Assembly: GCA_013368315.1 (NCBI GenBank) | Contig: JAACJM010000186.1 | Coordinates: 62,001-126,000, forward strand | Source: Tetrapyrgos nigripes | Taxonomy: Eukaryota > Basidiomycota > Agaricomycetes > Agaricales > Campanellaceae | DNA: 64,000 nucleotides | Direction: 5' to 3' | Shown: positions 46,506 to 56,263 of the stretch, piece by piece | How the letters are laid out: every line of letters starts with the position of its first letter | Numbering within the stretch: the first letter of the stretch is position 1 | Translations under genes and position numbers: made by a program | Notes under the pieces: generated by a model | What the model saw: the letters and a program-made list of their open reading frames with translations, nothing else | The model's database searches: none | What the model was told of the DNA's origin: nothing

Positions 46506-48218
46506 ATGCCTTCTACGCTTCTATGCAACTGCTGTCAAGCAGAACTCGTCGTGGAAGACAGGCCTCCCCTTACCAATGAACGATTTCGTGACCACTTCCC
46601 TTCTCAATCCGAATTCTCTCATATCCAATCGGTTATACAAGCAGTCGACCAGGACATCGACCGTCATGACGCAGAAATTAACAGGCTCTCCAGAACTCTC
46701 GCAACGCTGGGAAGGCAAAGAGACGATCTTCGTGCTTACAGAGATCGCTGCCGTGCACTTGTTGGAGTTATCCAAAGAGTGTCACCCGAGATCTGGGTCG
46801 AGATTTTCTCTTATTTGCCAGGTCTTTTTGTCGTAGAAGAATCTTACAAGCCTGTCAATGGCGAAGCAGTAACCGTCTCTGCTCCTGCAGTCGCTATATC
46901 GCGGACGTGCTTGTCATGGCGAAAAATAGCGTTAAATACCCCAAGTCTTTGGACGGATTTATACCTCAGCCTAGATTATGACCTTTACGATTCCTCTACG
47001 AAGTATTGGTTGGATCTCTACCTTCTCAGGTCGAAGACTTCGCTGTTAACTTTGGACATCACGGTGTATGGGGGCTACCCGAAGAAGGACAGCTCTGTCT
47101 GGGCTACCCTCCAATCATTGTTTGATAGCGCTGATCGTTGGGAAACAGCAAAGTTTCAGCTTGACCGCGAAATATTCTCCTGCGCCGACGCACATCTTAC
47201 TGACACTGTCAGCTACTCTCGCCTCAAGTTTCTCAAAATTAGTAGCCCAGACCGACTTCACAGTACGGATGGCGTCTTCTCTCGAATATGGCAACATGCA
47301 GCTACGCTTCAATCCTTGGAAACCATCTGCTTCGATGAACAGACATTTCGCTCAACGTCCTGTTGCCTGCGAACTTTGACACTGGACAATTGGGTTGAGC
47401 CCATCTATGTACTCCGCCTATTGCACTCCTTCCCTGCTTTGCAACACCTGACGCTACGCATCGCCAAGAAGGTCGACGTGGCTTTTTCGGATTCACTCAT
47501 CTGTACCGAGATCCGGTCAATGTCGCTGCACATTGACAGTTTATCGAGTTTTTCTACCATCTTCGAGTCGTTCAAATTACCTTCCCTTATCGACCTCGAT
47601 CTCACGGCCAAGACGACTCATGAGGTTTCCCACTCCTTGAAGAACATGGTGCAGCGCTCCAATTGTTGTTTGCAAACTCTGAATTTACGTGGCCAGGTTT
47701 TCGCTGACCAAAAGCAATTGTTTGAATTACTTGCTGTGACGCCGACTGTCACATCCTTCAGGTTGGACGTTGGGACTGAATGTTCACTTGTAGCTGGTGA
47801 TTTCTTCCAAAGGCTAACCTTCAAGGACAACAATGTCAGCAACTTAGGAACGCGGTTGGCAGCCGCTTCGGTCTGCCTTCTCCCTAAGCTAAGGCACTTT
47901 TACGTAGCCTTTGACGAAGGTGATTGGAACAGGCGGTCAGACACTCCAGAGGATACTCTCCCAGATTTACCCAACGCGATTGATATCCTGACCATGATCA
48001 ATTCCCGGAGGTCATTGCAACACGTCTCCCCTCCTACCGGTGAAGTACAAGAAATTGCTTCCTTCAAACTGCGTGCTCGTCTCTACAGTTGCTCATCAGG
48101 AGACAGTTGGGTTCAGACGTTTTACGACAAGGTAGAGCCTCACCTGCGTGCTCTGAAGGAAGAAGGGTTGGAGTTGTCTTTGCGGATATATAACGCATGG
48201 GCAGTTGACTCTGAGTAG
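46506..48218 (+). CDS. F-box protein, intact family member
   Basis: One uninterrupted frame of 570 residues, the only complete F-box gene in the window. It starts MPSTLLCNCCQAELVVEDRP with CxxC pairs, then an acidic coiled coil (HIQSVIQAVDQDIDRHDAEI, about residues 38-85). The F-box is QRVSPEIWVEIFSYLPGL near 95-115, followed by SRTCLSWRKIALNTPSLWTDL. Degenerate LRR-like segments follow (LFDSADRWETAKFQLD; FPALQHLTLRIAKKVD; MVQRSNCCLQTLNLRG) and the tail ends ALKEEGLELSLRI. SCF adaptors of this kind bind Skp1 through the F-box; the target is unknown. A CACAG acceptor two bases before the ATG suggests a leader intron. AATAAAG near 48371 is a likely poly(A) signal. Confidence 0.87.
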   Translation: MPSTLLCNCCQAELVVEDRPPLTNERFRDHFPSQSEFSHIQSVIQAVDQDIDRHDAEINRLSRTLATLGRQRDDLRAYRDRCRALVGVIQRVSPEIWVEIFSYLPGLFVVEESYKPVNGEAVTVSAPAVAISRTCLSWRKIALNTPSLWTDLYLSLDYDLYDSSTKYWLDLYLLRSKTSLLTLDITVYGGYPKKDSSVWATLQSLFDSADRWETAKFQLDREIFSCADAHLTDTVSYSRLKFLKISSPDRLHSTDGVFSRIWQHAATLQSLETICFDEQTFRSTSCCLRTLTLDNWVEPIYVLRLLHSFPALQHLTLRIAKKVDVAFSDSLICTEIRSMSLHIDSLSSFSTIFESFKLPSLIDLDLTAKTTHEVSHSLKNMVQRSNCCLQTLNLRGQVFADQKQLFELLAVTPTVTSFRLDVGTECSLVAGDFFQRLTFKDNNVSNLGTRLAAASVCLLPKLRHFYVAFDEGDWNRRSDTPEDTLPDLPNAIDILTMINSRRSLQHVSPPTGEVQEIASFKLRARLYSCSSGDSWVQTFYDKVEPHLRALKEEGLELSLRIYNAWAVDSE

Positions 48219-48643
48219 GGATCTGCGGGTGGTCTATGAGTCAGCGTTGCCGTTGCACTGGCAGTCTTCGTTCTGGATTGTTCCTGCTTAGTTTTTGTCG
48301 GACTTTTTTCCTTTTGTACATCTGTTATCGTTATCTGTATCGTTTACTTTGAGTAGTTCGCTATTGTACAATAAAGGGATTCCATACTTATTACGAGTCC
48401 GAAATGAAATGAAGGACGAGTCTTATGGTGCACTTTTTTGTCGTCGTTCTAACCTGCATCACGTGAATGCTTTGTCAGCAGCCAGGCTACGGATTTTGTC
48501 GTCAATCTAACCTGCATTATTTAGCTAGCGCGCCGCCGTTGGGGACGCCACACCCGATACCAGCTGCTGCCCAGATTCTAGGGAACGCCTTCAAAATGCG
48601 AAGAGTGTGACATGCCATGTGCATGGAGACCGTTGATAATATC
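48219..48643. repeat. 3' flank with about 1.5 units of a dispersed 80-bp repeat
   Basis: Sequence at about 48440-48523 (TGCTTTGTCAGCAG, GATTTTGTCGTCAATC, CCTGCATTATTT) matches the 80-bp minisatellite at 50580-50820. The rest is the F-box 3' UTR. Confidence 0.6.
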
Positions 48644-49458
48644 TAGGGGTGCTCACCGTAGCCGTATATACGGGGGACACGGACGGTATGTACGGTTACG
48701 ACGCCGTACCGTATGGAGTCTCGGACAAAATTTAACGGTACGGCTACGGCAAGACCGTCAGCCGTCTACGGGAATTGTCATACGGCAATACGGCCGTGGG
48801 TTACGGCTTCGCCACATGGCCAAGGCGCGAACCCTAACCCCCTGATCTCTAGCTTATGTGTTTGGGTCTGGTTTGGACCACCCGAAAACACATTTTCAAG
48901 CCATTTTTATATAAGTAGAGGTGATTATCAGCGCCCATTTTTGCGTTTTCAGAACTCTCTGGACACTGATCGGCCAAGTTCTAGATGCCGTCATCAGGGT
49001 TGGAGGCTTGAACTGTGCTCTCCTTCCTTCTCGGTGTTGGGCGTTGCAAATCACATCTACTGCCCCTCCTTTCGACCTAGAAAATCTCATTATGTACATG
49101 CACATCTTGCTATTACCCTCATTGAACTGGCTAGTATTTCTTGTCCCTAACTGGTTCCGATGCATATCTAGCAGGTATGCGGTTCTTAATTGGTTTCTTG
49201 TGTTTGAGCAGTAAGATTACCAGGTATAAAAAAGTTTCAAGATAATGTCAAATTGCGTCGAAGAGCAATGTTAACAGTGCCTATGTACCAAAAAAACCTG
49301 TTTTATCATCCATAAAGCCATAAACGGTTGTAAAATACGGTAACCGTACCGTCTTGGACTGAGTTATATTTTATACGGCACGGCCACGGCATTACCGTAA
49401 CTGTCTCAAACTGTATTTCTTACGACCGTGGCCGTGCACGGTACGGTGAGCACTCCTA
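48644..49458. mobile_element. hAT-type MITE, 815 bp, with 8-bp target duplication
   Basis: Terminal inverted repeats of 17 bp with one mismatch: TAGGGGTGCTCACCGTA on the left and, inverted, TAGGAGTGCTCACCGTA on the right. Target duplication ATAATATC at 48636-48643 and 49459-49466 is perfect. Both ends hold clustered direct and inverted copies of ACGGTACGGC-like words, typical of hAT transposase binding sites. There is no transposase frame inside, so it is non-autonomous. Confidence 0.92.
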
Positions 49459-49946
49459 ATAATATCGGCTCGGGAATATTCGACCTGTGTGCTACCGAGA
49501 AGTGTTGTCACAGTTAACTTCCTCGAATACTTCTGGACACAAACATCCAATCAGTTTTCAATATGAGTTACAACGTCTATAAGAGGTGCGTCCAATGCAG
49601 ATGCAATCACATTTGAAAGATCTGTGCATTCCCCTTTTCGTACTTCACTTAAAAGGAATGTCAAGAACGTGAAAAGGGTGGTGTGCATACCGCGATCAGA
49701 TTGCTGAAGCATCTTACATCCATACATCAATGACGGCCTCTCATTATTCTGCTTGAAACACATGGAATTCATAAAGTGACGAAAAATATATACCAGCGAG
49801 GTTGATGTTGTGCAGGGGCTCGGGTGAGAAGTAGAAGGTGAATTGGCAGATGGAGCTACGTATGAAAACCTGGTGAGCTAAACGGTGTAATATGATAGGT
49901 TAGTGCACATGTGCTTACTGAGTGGGTTGAATGACGTTGGTGTACT
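49459..49946. other. Flank of the hAT element, no gene assigned
   Basis: A short minus-strand open stretch at 49551-49772 has possible splice sites at both ends and could be an exon of the gene ending at 49947 or of a neighbour. No domain recognised. Confidence 0.3.
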
Positions 49947-50396
49947 TCATGCAGTTGCGGGTTGGCTGATTGGCGTTGAGAGGTTAGACACCGGTGGTCG
50001 GACATTAATGGATGCTGAGCAGTAATTAGTTAGCTTTACTTTTTCAAAAAGAAAATGTCCACTCGTACCAAAGCTGTTTGAGTGTCTGAGTAAATGAATA
50101 GCAACTGGTTCTGTCAGACCGGTACACTGACAAAACTGGGTCACCCAATCACTCCCGAGAATGGCATCAATGATTCGAAAGGCTGACGAGTCTGATCGTT
50201 CAACTGGTAACTGAACTGTGGTGGTTCTGAGGGCCGTGGTGAGACTGATGGTTGCTACGACGGCGGTAGCTGTGACGTTGGCGAATAGTTGGTGCCATGT
50301 TGATGTTGAGATTATACTGTGTTGAAAAGACATATTCAACCAGCATCGAACTTGTCGGTTGTTGATGCGTACCATATTCAAGCCAACAGCGGCCAT
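49947..50396 (-). CDS. Small protein with faint retropepsin-like pattern, unknown function
   Basis: Two exons, 50396 to about 50068 and about 50012 to 49947, give roughly 131 residues. The order INNRQVRCWLNMSFQHSIIST, then a variable middle, then IIDAILGSDWVTQF is reminiscent of retropepsin-like domains (a strand with the catalytic loop, later an I-L-G-x-D-W strand). The catalytic D-T/S-G triplet is missing, so no protease activity is implied. The resemblance is weak and by eye. Confidence 0.4.
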   Translation of the reverse strand: MAAVGLNMVRINNRQVRCWLNMSFQHSIISTSTWHQLFANVTATAVVATISLTTALRTTTVQLPVERSDSSAFRIIDAILGSDWVTQFCQCTGLTEPVAIHLLRHSNSFGTSGHFLFEKVKLTNYCSASINVRPPVSNLSTPISQPATA

Positions 50397-50579
50397 GGTG
50401 GGGGTAAAAGCGGAGGGGAAGGTATAAGTTCCGGTGAATGACCCCTTGAAACGCTTGCTCAGTGGCTGTGTTGAAGACTATCTATGCAGAGTGCGATTGG
50501 TCAATTTCATGTGACTACAACGTGGTTTAAAATCTGAGAGGGGGGGGGTCCTACAAGCCCTCTACTAAAGTATCAGGAA
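50397..50579. other. Promoter region of the small gene
   Basis: A G9 run lies near 50542-50550. Nothing else seen. Confidence 0.4.
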
Positions 50580-50839
50580 TTTGCTTCTGTTTGTATCCAA
50601 ACCTGATGCTTTGTCAGCAGTCACGGCTATGGATTTTGTTGTCAATCTAACCTGCATTGTTTGCATCTATTTGTATTGAAAGCTTATGCTTTGTCAGTAG
50701 TCGCAGCTATGGATTTTGTCGTCAATCTATCCTGCATTGTTTGCTTCTGCTTTTATTGAAAGCTTATACTTTGTCAGGAGTTGCGGCCATGGATTTTGTC
50801 ATCAATCTATCCTGCATTATTTGCTTCTGTTTCTGCTGA
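50580..50839 (+). repeat. 80-bp minisatellite, three units plus a partial
   Basis: Units start at 50580, 50660 and 50740, with a partial at 50820; each begins TTTGC and contains GCTTTGTCAG (ACTTTGTCAG in the third) and GGATTTTGT. Period exactly 80. Related units lie at about 48440-48523. Confidence 0.85.
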
Positions 50840-50887
50840 TGTATGGTACAGTATAGTACTCGCTATGGAATGGTTCAGTGGTTTATC

Positions 50888-51060
50888 CAGTGTTGCCACG
50901 GTCCAGGCCATGACCCCAGTGGCCCTGACCTGACCCAGGGTCAGCCCTCTTGGACCTTGGCTATCAGTATGACCTATTTTGGTCAACCAAAATGGTTTTG
51001 GTGAATATTCTGATGTACTTATCTATGAAGTACAATAAGTGCTTACCTTTGGAGTCAGGT
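50888..51060. mobile_element. Possible end of a larger hAT element
   Basis: CAGTGTTGCCAC at 50888 fits the CAGNGNTGCCA-type hAT terminus and is followed by GGTCAGG/CCTGACC-rich sequence. I did not find the opposite end in the window; the copia insertion just downstream may have separated it. Confidence 0.35.
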
Positions 51061-51099
51061 GTACAGTCAAAAAGAGCAGTACTTGGCAGGTTCCAAGAT

Positions 51100-51392
51100 T
51101 GTACACGCTGTTGAGCAGGCTATGTTCTATATACGTAGCGGCAACTGCATACTTACCTGGGGATGTAAAAGTGCTTGTTAGAGCGGTTTGTTAGAGGTTA
51201 AGAGCGATGAGTGTTAAGGGAAATCCTTATTGTTGTAGGGCAATCTACAAGCCCTTATATACTGTTCTAGATAGTACATGTGACTACTTATCTAAGAACT
51301 TCTAATGTACAGTAAGCGTAACTAACTAGATTACTATCTAATCTATATCTAATCTAATGTTGATGGCTGCTTACTAATTTGCCAATTCAACA
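51100..51392 (-). mobile_element. Copia 3' LTR (outer boundary uncertain)
   Basis: On the minus strand the LTR starts TGTTGAATTGGCAAATTAG at 51392, directly after the polypurine tract AAGGGGGAG (51393-51401). It contains a TATA-like TATATAAGG and an AATAAGG poly(A)-like word. The distal end is not fixed and is estimated. Confidence 0.6.
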
Positions 51393-51499
51393 CTCCCCCT
51401 TGCTAAGCTGCACCACTAGTGCGCGTAAGCATAAAGGTGCTTTAAGCAGCCATGGTTCATCTTTGTTATTTAAGATACATTGTACCAAGGTTCTATGAT

Positions 51500-52640
51500 T
51501 CAACTAGTATAAAATTGAAGTCCTAGTTGTGATCTAAACTTCTCGAATTTTTGTTTGCCAAGGTTCTTTGTAAACATATCTGCAGGATTATCGCTTCCTT
51601 CTATGAACTTTATTGTGACGTTCTCATTTGCGACATGTTCACAGATAAAGTGATATTTGACAGCAATGTGTTTCGAACGTCGTTCTGTAACAGGATTGGA
51701 TGCGATAAAGATAGATCCTTGATTGTCTCTGTAGATGTCTATTGCTTTCATCTCGATGTTAAGTTCTTCTAAGAGAGCTTTTATCCAGATGACTTGGTGA
51801 CTACAATCACTAAGTGCCATATACTCAGCTTCAGTAGAGCTTAACACAGTTGTGGTTTGAGCTCTAGAGGCCCAGTAGAAAGTACCTCGGGCTAGCGTTA
51901 GGAAGAAGCCAGTATGTGATCGATGATTGTTTGGATCTGATGCCCAATCAGAGTCTGTGTATGCAGCAAGACCAGTTCCTAATGGATCTGATTCAGTGAT
52001 CTTTTTCTTGGATCCGTTGTACACTAATGCGTAGTGTCGAGTACCTAATAGGTAGCGGCAAATCCAGAGAGCTTTGGTTAGATGATCATCTGAAGGGTTC
52101 GCAGCGTGTTGTGCCATTTTGGTAACAGCGAAAGCGATGTCAGGACGAGTTCCTAACATGATGTAAAGAAGAGACCCGATAACAGTTTGATATTTTTGTC
52201 GAAGGACTGGGTCAACTGGAGATTTGTTTTTGATAGGATAATATCCTGCAGGTAATGGAGTAGCAGAAGCTTTCGCATTTTGCATACCACATCGTTCTAG
52301 TACCTTTTCAAGGTAGGCGCATTGATTGAGATAGATTTTGCTGCCTTTCCTGACGATGTTCATCCTAAGAAATTCTTTGGCATCGCCAAGATCCCTGCAT
52401 TCCCATTTCTTCATAAACTTTGCTTTCAGTTTGAGCACTAGCTGTTTGTCTGCTCCGCAAAATAGGGCATCATCAACGTAGACCACGGCAATGACAATGT
52501 AACCGTTCTGATTATATACGAAGATTCCAGCATCAGAATTGATTCGCTTGAAACCAAGTTCTGCCATGGACTTGTCGAGACCTTTCCACCAAACAAGTCC
52601 AGCTTGCTTAAGTCCGTATAGAGCGCAAAGTAGCCGAATG
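51500..52640 (-). mobile_element. Ty1/copia retrotransposon, 3' part of pol (reverse transcriptase and RNase H)
   Basis: An open frame of 355 residues (51500-52567), extended upstream by ALYGLKQAGLVWWKGLDKSM. The reverse transcriptase motif is VVYVDDALF; later blocks GSLLYIMLGTRPDIAFAV, AYTDSDWASD and STEAEYMALSDCSHQVIW are the copia connection and RNase H. The end ADMFTKNLGKQKF is typical of copia. The 5' portion (gag, protease, integrase and 5' LTR) is missing; the copia reading stops at about 52640 next to unrelated sequence. The frame is intact, so decay is recent. Confidence 0.92.
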
Positions 52641-54185
52641 ACTTTGCGTTAATAGGCTGTTTCTCTAGTAGGTGCTCTTAGCACACAGAACACAACCAGA
52701 AAAACCTATATAGTTTGTTTTGCGAGTGTATCTAGTAAGTAGAATACTCTCCAATTTAGTCCACAGTTTAGAGATCTTTTGGGGATTCTTGTAAGGGTTT
52801 GCACAAAGGCACACACACAATATCAATTCAACCAGTTCAATTCTATTTGAAGGCACCAATGCCTTAGACACAGTTTCCAAGTCTCGAGGACACAAGTTAT
52901 AAACACAAAACAACCAACAAATATATTCAACACTGATTTAACCAACACTGTATGTTTAGACTCCACGTGAGTATGATAAGCTTGTTTAGAAGCTCTTGTC
53001 TGTGTTTCACAGTCTCTACCGCTAAATAGGGAGAATCCTGATACTCTACAGTCCATTGCTTGGGTATCTACTAGTAATACCTGGTCCTTTTATACTACCC
53101 GTAGCTACAACTATACAGTTTTATATTTCTTTTCAACGTCCGCTAAAATATATCAAAGAAAACAGAAAATCTACTCTAACCGCTAGTCCGTGAGAGTAGT
53201 AACTACTGGATCTAGTAGGTACCTTCTAATTAGGGTATACAGGAAACTTGAATATTATCTAATTTTCGTAGTAGGGATTTCTCTGTCCCTTGCTCCACTC
53301 TCTTTACTAGTAGGGTACTCTCTGATACTGGCGGCCGTAGCCTACCTGACTCAGATAGCTCCACTTATGACTACACTTCGGAATACCGCTAATCCTTTGG
53401 GTTTAGGGTACTCTCGTATCTAGTTTCTGCCTCTTGTTCTCTACAGCTTTGAACGTATACTTATCCCTTTATACCGCTAGTTAAACTTGTACACCGCTAA
53501 TCTGAGTCCAGCTCTTCAATAGTAATGCGCAAGCCTTACTAACTAGCGTAGTGTAACAAAGGATAGTACCACACTTATCTTTAAGACGCCAATCCGTAGT
53601 GATCTTCGGTAAGTACTGCTTTCGGTAATACTTATGCCCGAATCAGTAATCCCTCTACTTTGTACCTTATTACGTTAGTGAACTTCGCAACACTTTAGAC
53701 ACTTAGTATCGTTGCCGCTAGTTCATCCCCTTTGTACCATCTGAAAGCTATGGTTTCTAGCTTTCTATTGATATAAACATTGTGCCAGTTTGCCATTCTA
53801 ATCATCTGTAGATGTGCACTGCAAGTTTGTATATATCCAGGTTAGAATCCCGTATATCCGAATTCTCTGATGGTGACGTGTCCTTTCGGATCTAGCGGTC
53901 TAAGCCTTCGATCTGGGTTTGTAATGCCAACGCGTACCCATGAATAGGGGCGTTTCTCCTCCTTCTCTATCCCTTAAGTCATACTAGCGGTATTAGGCTG
54001 CTATAGCAGGTTTGGTAAGTCTTTGTAGACTTTGTAGTTAGGTGGGTCTGCTACTATAGCTGTATCCCCTAGTATGTATCTGTTATAATACTTTGAACAA
54101 GTCTTATTTCTTATCCGTAAGTATTGACCATTAACATCCCTTAGGTTATACACCTAATTCCTAGTACTTTGACTAGCCTAGCCTT
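52641..54185. repeat. Non-coding segment enriched in CCGCTA
   Basis: No coding potential. CCGCTA occurs at about 53019, 53140, 53180, 53386, 53474, 53493 and 53715, and inverted (TAGCGG) at about 53893 and 53995. It lies between the truncated copia element and an F-box remnant and may be another, unclassified element. Confidence 0.5.
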
Positions 54186-54584
54186 TTGACCAGTGACTTC
54201 TTCTCGAGGCTCTCCTTCAATGACTACCAGCTATTGCCTGTCTCTGGACCCTCTGCTTCTGCTGTACTACTGCAGTTGCAGACGTTCACCTTGCACTTGT
54301 GTGAGGCCAGGGATGACCACTCAGAAGCTGACATATACCATGACCTACCTCATCCAGATGCCGTTTTCTCCATGGTTAAATCCCGAAGACTACCGCCAAC
54401 CTCCTCTCCTTTTTCCAAAGTGAAACCCATTGCTCAGTTTTCTTTCAGTGCCACTATTTATTGTTATAGCGAATCAGGAAGCAAATGGGCCGACACTTTC
54501 ACTTCACAAGTGGAACCCCATTTCTGTGATCTTGAAAGAGATGGACTGGATTTGTCTCTGAGGATCACGAAGGCGCTAATCTAG
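54186..54584 (+). pseudogene. C-terminal fragment of an F-box gene
   Basis: About 130 codons, DFFSRLSFNDYQLLPVSGPS to DLERDGLDLSLRITKALI, match the last part of the 46.5-kb F-box protein (DFFQRLTF; KVEPHLRALKEEGLELSLRI). The F-box and most repeats are absent. The stop codon lies inside the target duplication of the adjacent hAT element. Confidence 0.75.
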
Positions 54585-54586
54585 GT

Positions 54587-55163
54587 TAGGGAATAGCACG
54601 GGTTGGCGGGTAAGTGACGGGTCGCGGGGACAGGGTATGGCGGGGACGGGGACGGGTTGGCTTATCTCATCCCGCTCCAAACCCGCGACCCGCCACACGG
54701 GTAAACCAACCCGCCGCCTGCTAGGAGGTGGCCGCACCGGCATAATCATCTCAACTGTACAGTCAATGTTATACCAGACTCGTAGGTATGTAGATCTTAG
54801 AAAAATTTGATACACAGAAAAATCTTCTTTGTTGAAAGAAATGCGACCTGACTCACCCATTCCCGAAAACCTTCAGACGAAAAACAAGAAATGCAAGTCT
54901 ATTGCGACAGCCAGAGCCAATGGCAAAAATCCTATTGACTCAGCTATTTCATTTCAAAAAGCAAGGACGCAGAGGATGTTGAAATGCCTGAAGGATACGA
55001 CGATATTTAATTAGGTGTACGTCTAAGTGATATGTATATGTACATATATACCCGTGAACCCGCGGGTTTTGCTCTGGACCCGTATGCCCCGTCGTTACCC
55101 TTGACCCGTGAAGGCGGGGACGGGAATCGACGGGTACGGGGACGGGTCAGAATTTTTTCCCTA
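54587..55163. mobile_element. hAT-type MITE, 577 bp, with 8-bp target duplication
   Basis: Target duplication ATCTAGGT at 54579-54586 and 55164-55171 is perfect. The ends are TAGGGAATA and, inverted, TAGGGAAAAAATTCTGACCC, a short imperfect TIR. Both subterminal zones are packed with ACGGG/CCCGT words. No coding frame, so non-autonomous. It differs in sequence from the element at 48.6 kb, so it belongs to a second family. Confidence 0.85.
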
Positions 55164-55171
55164 ATCTAGGT

Positions 55172-56263
55172 AGTAATGCGTGTTTTCTACTTTTGTGTAC
55201 TTGACTATTTTCACTGTTCTGGGTCTTGTAATGCTGAATCACACGCAAACTTCACATGCAGGGCACAATGTGCATGCCAGCGTGTAAGATATCCCTCTAT
55301 CTCAACGACTGATAGTATTGTTTCAAACTTTCCTGCTGCCCAGTATATATACCACTCTCTCAGCCTTTCACAACCCTGTGTCTTACCTTTTTCTCCTTTT
55401 GCACCCTCAAGCATGTCCTCTCCTGTCTTTTTCTACCTGACTTGTTTACTTACTTTCCCAGTTCAGTTTCCCTCTACCTATGCTTTCCAATCTCTCATTG
55501 TACACCCAAAGAACGAATCTGGGACAAGTGCTATCACTGAGTTCTAATAACTTGACCAGTTTGTATTTACACTGCAACCAGCTCTGTATGTTCTGTAAAA
55601 TTAAATGGCATTCTTCAATGAAAGAAAAAACCAAATCCGACGGCTCTTGAGTATGTTGGCAGTCTTAGACTCAAGTTAGTTAACGCGTCGCTCGTGGCAG
55701 CGTAAATAACTTGTGCGTGAACCACAGTGTACCCCGACTGACTATCCTTCAACTCTCCTCACTACATCCTGTACATTTGGCATTGAACAACTAAAACGGA
55801 GTCACTGGATAAAGTTTGGCAGACGCGTTGTCTTTAACCACCTACAACCTGCATTGTATGGATCAACCTCGTTGTCTTTGCCAAAATAACTGACTAGCAT
55901 TCCCATTACTTACCAGGGTGGAGATTTGATCAGTATCGACACAAACTGCAACTTAAAACCCACATTTGAGCGTCCAGCACGGGTGAGTACATACCACTGC
56001 GCTCTGTTCCTAACCCTGTCAGTCTTTAGAACTCAATCCACTGCAATTTTTCTTAGGTCTGCTAGCAGTTGGAAAGCTCCAAAATTGCAAGGTACAAGTT
56101 CACTTTGATTATCCTCAGCTGAAAGTGAAACGTCGGCGCACTGTGAGTATACGTTTCGGACGCAACTCTCTTTGGTACTGATTCTATCTGGATACAAGAC
56201 TGCAATCTGCCCCGTCATTCCGAAGAATTCCAGTATCTACACCCATATAACCGTTCCAGCGCG
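55172..56263. other. Upstream region of the F-box copy; 5' part unassigned
   Basis: From 55705 on it matches 31877-32432 (promoter and leader of the split F-box gene), with GT-AG-like leader introns near 55983-56030. Before that no gene is recognised. Confidence 0.55.

Noticed and set aside
48828..48845. Telomere-like CCCTAACCCCC
   Set aside because: A single short word inside a MITE, not a tandem array.
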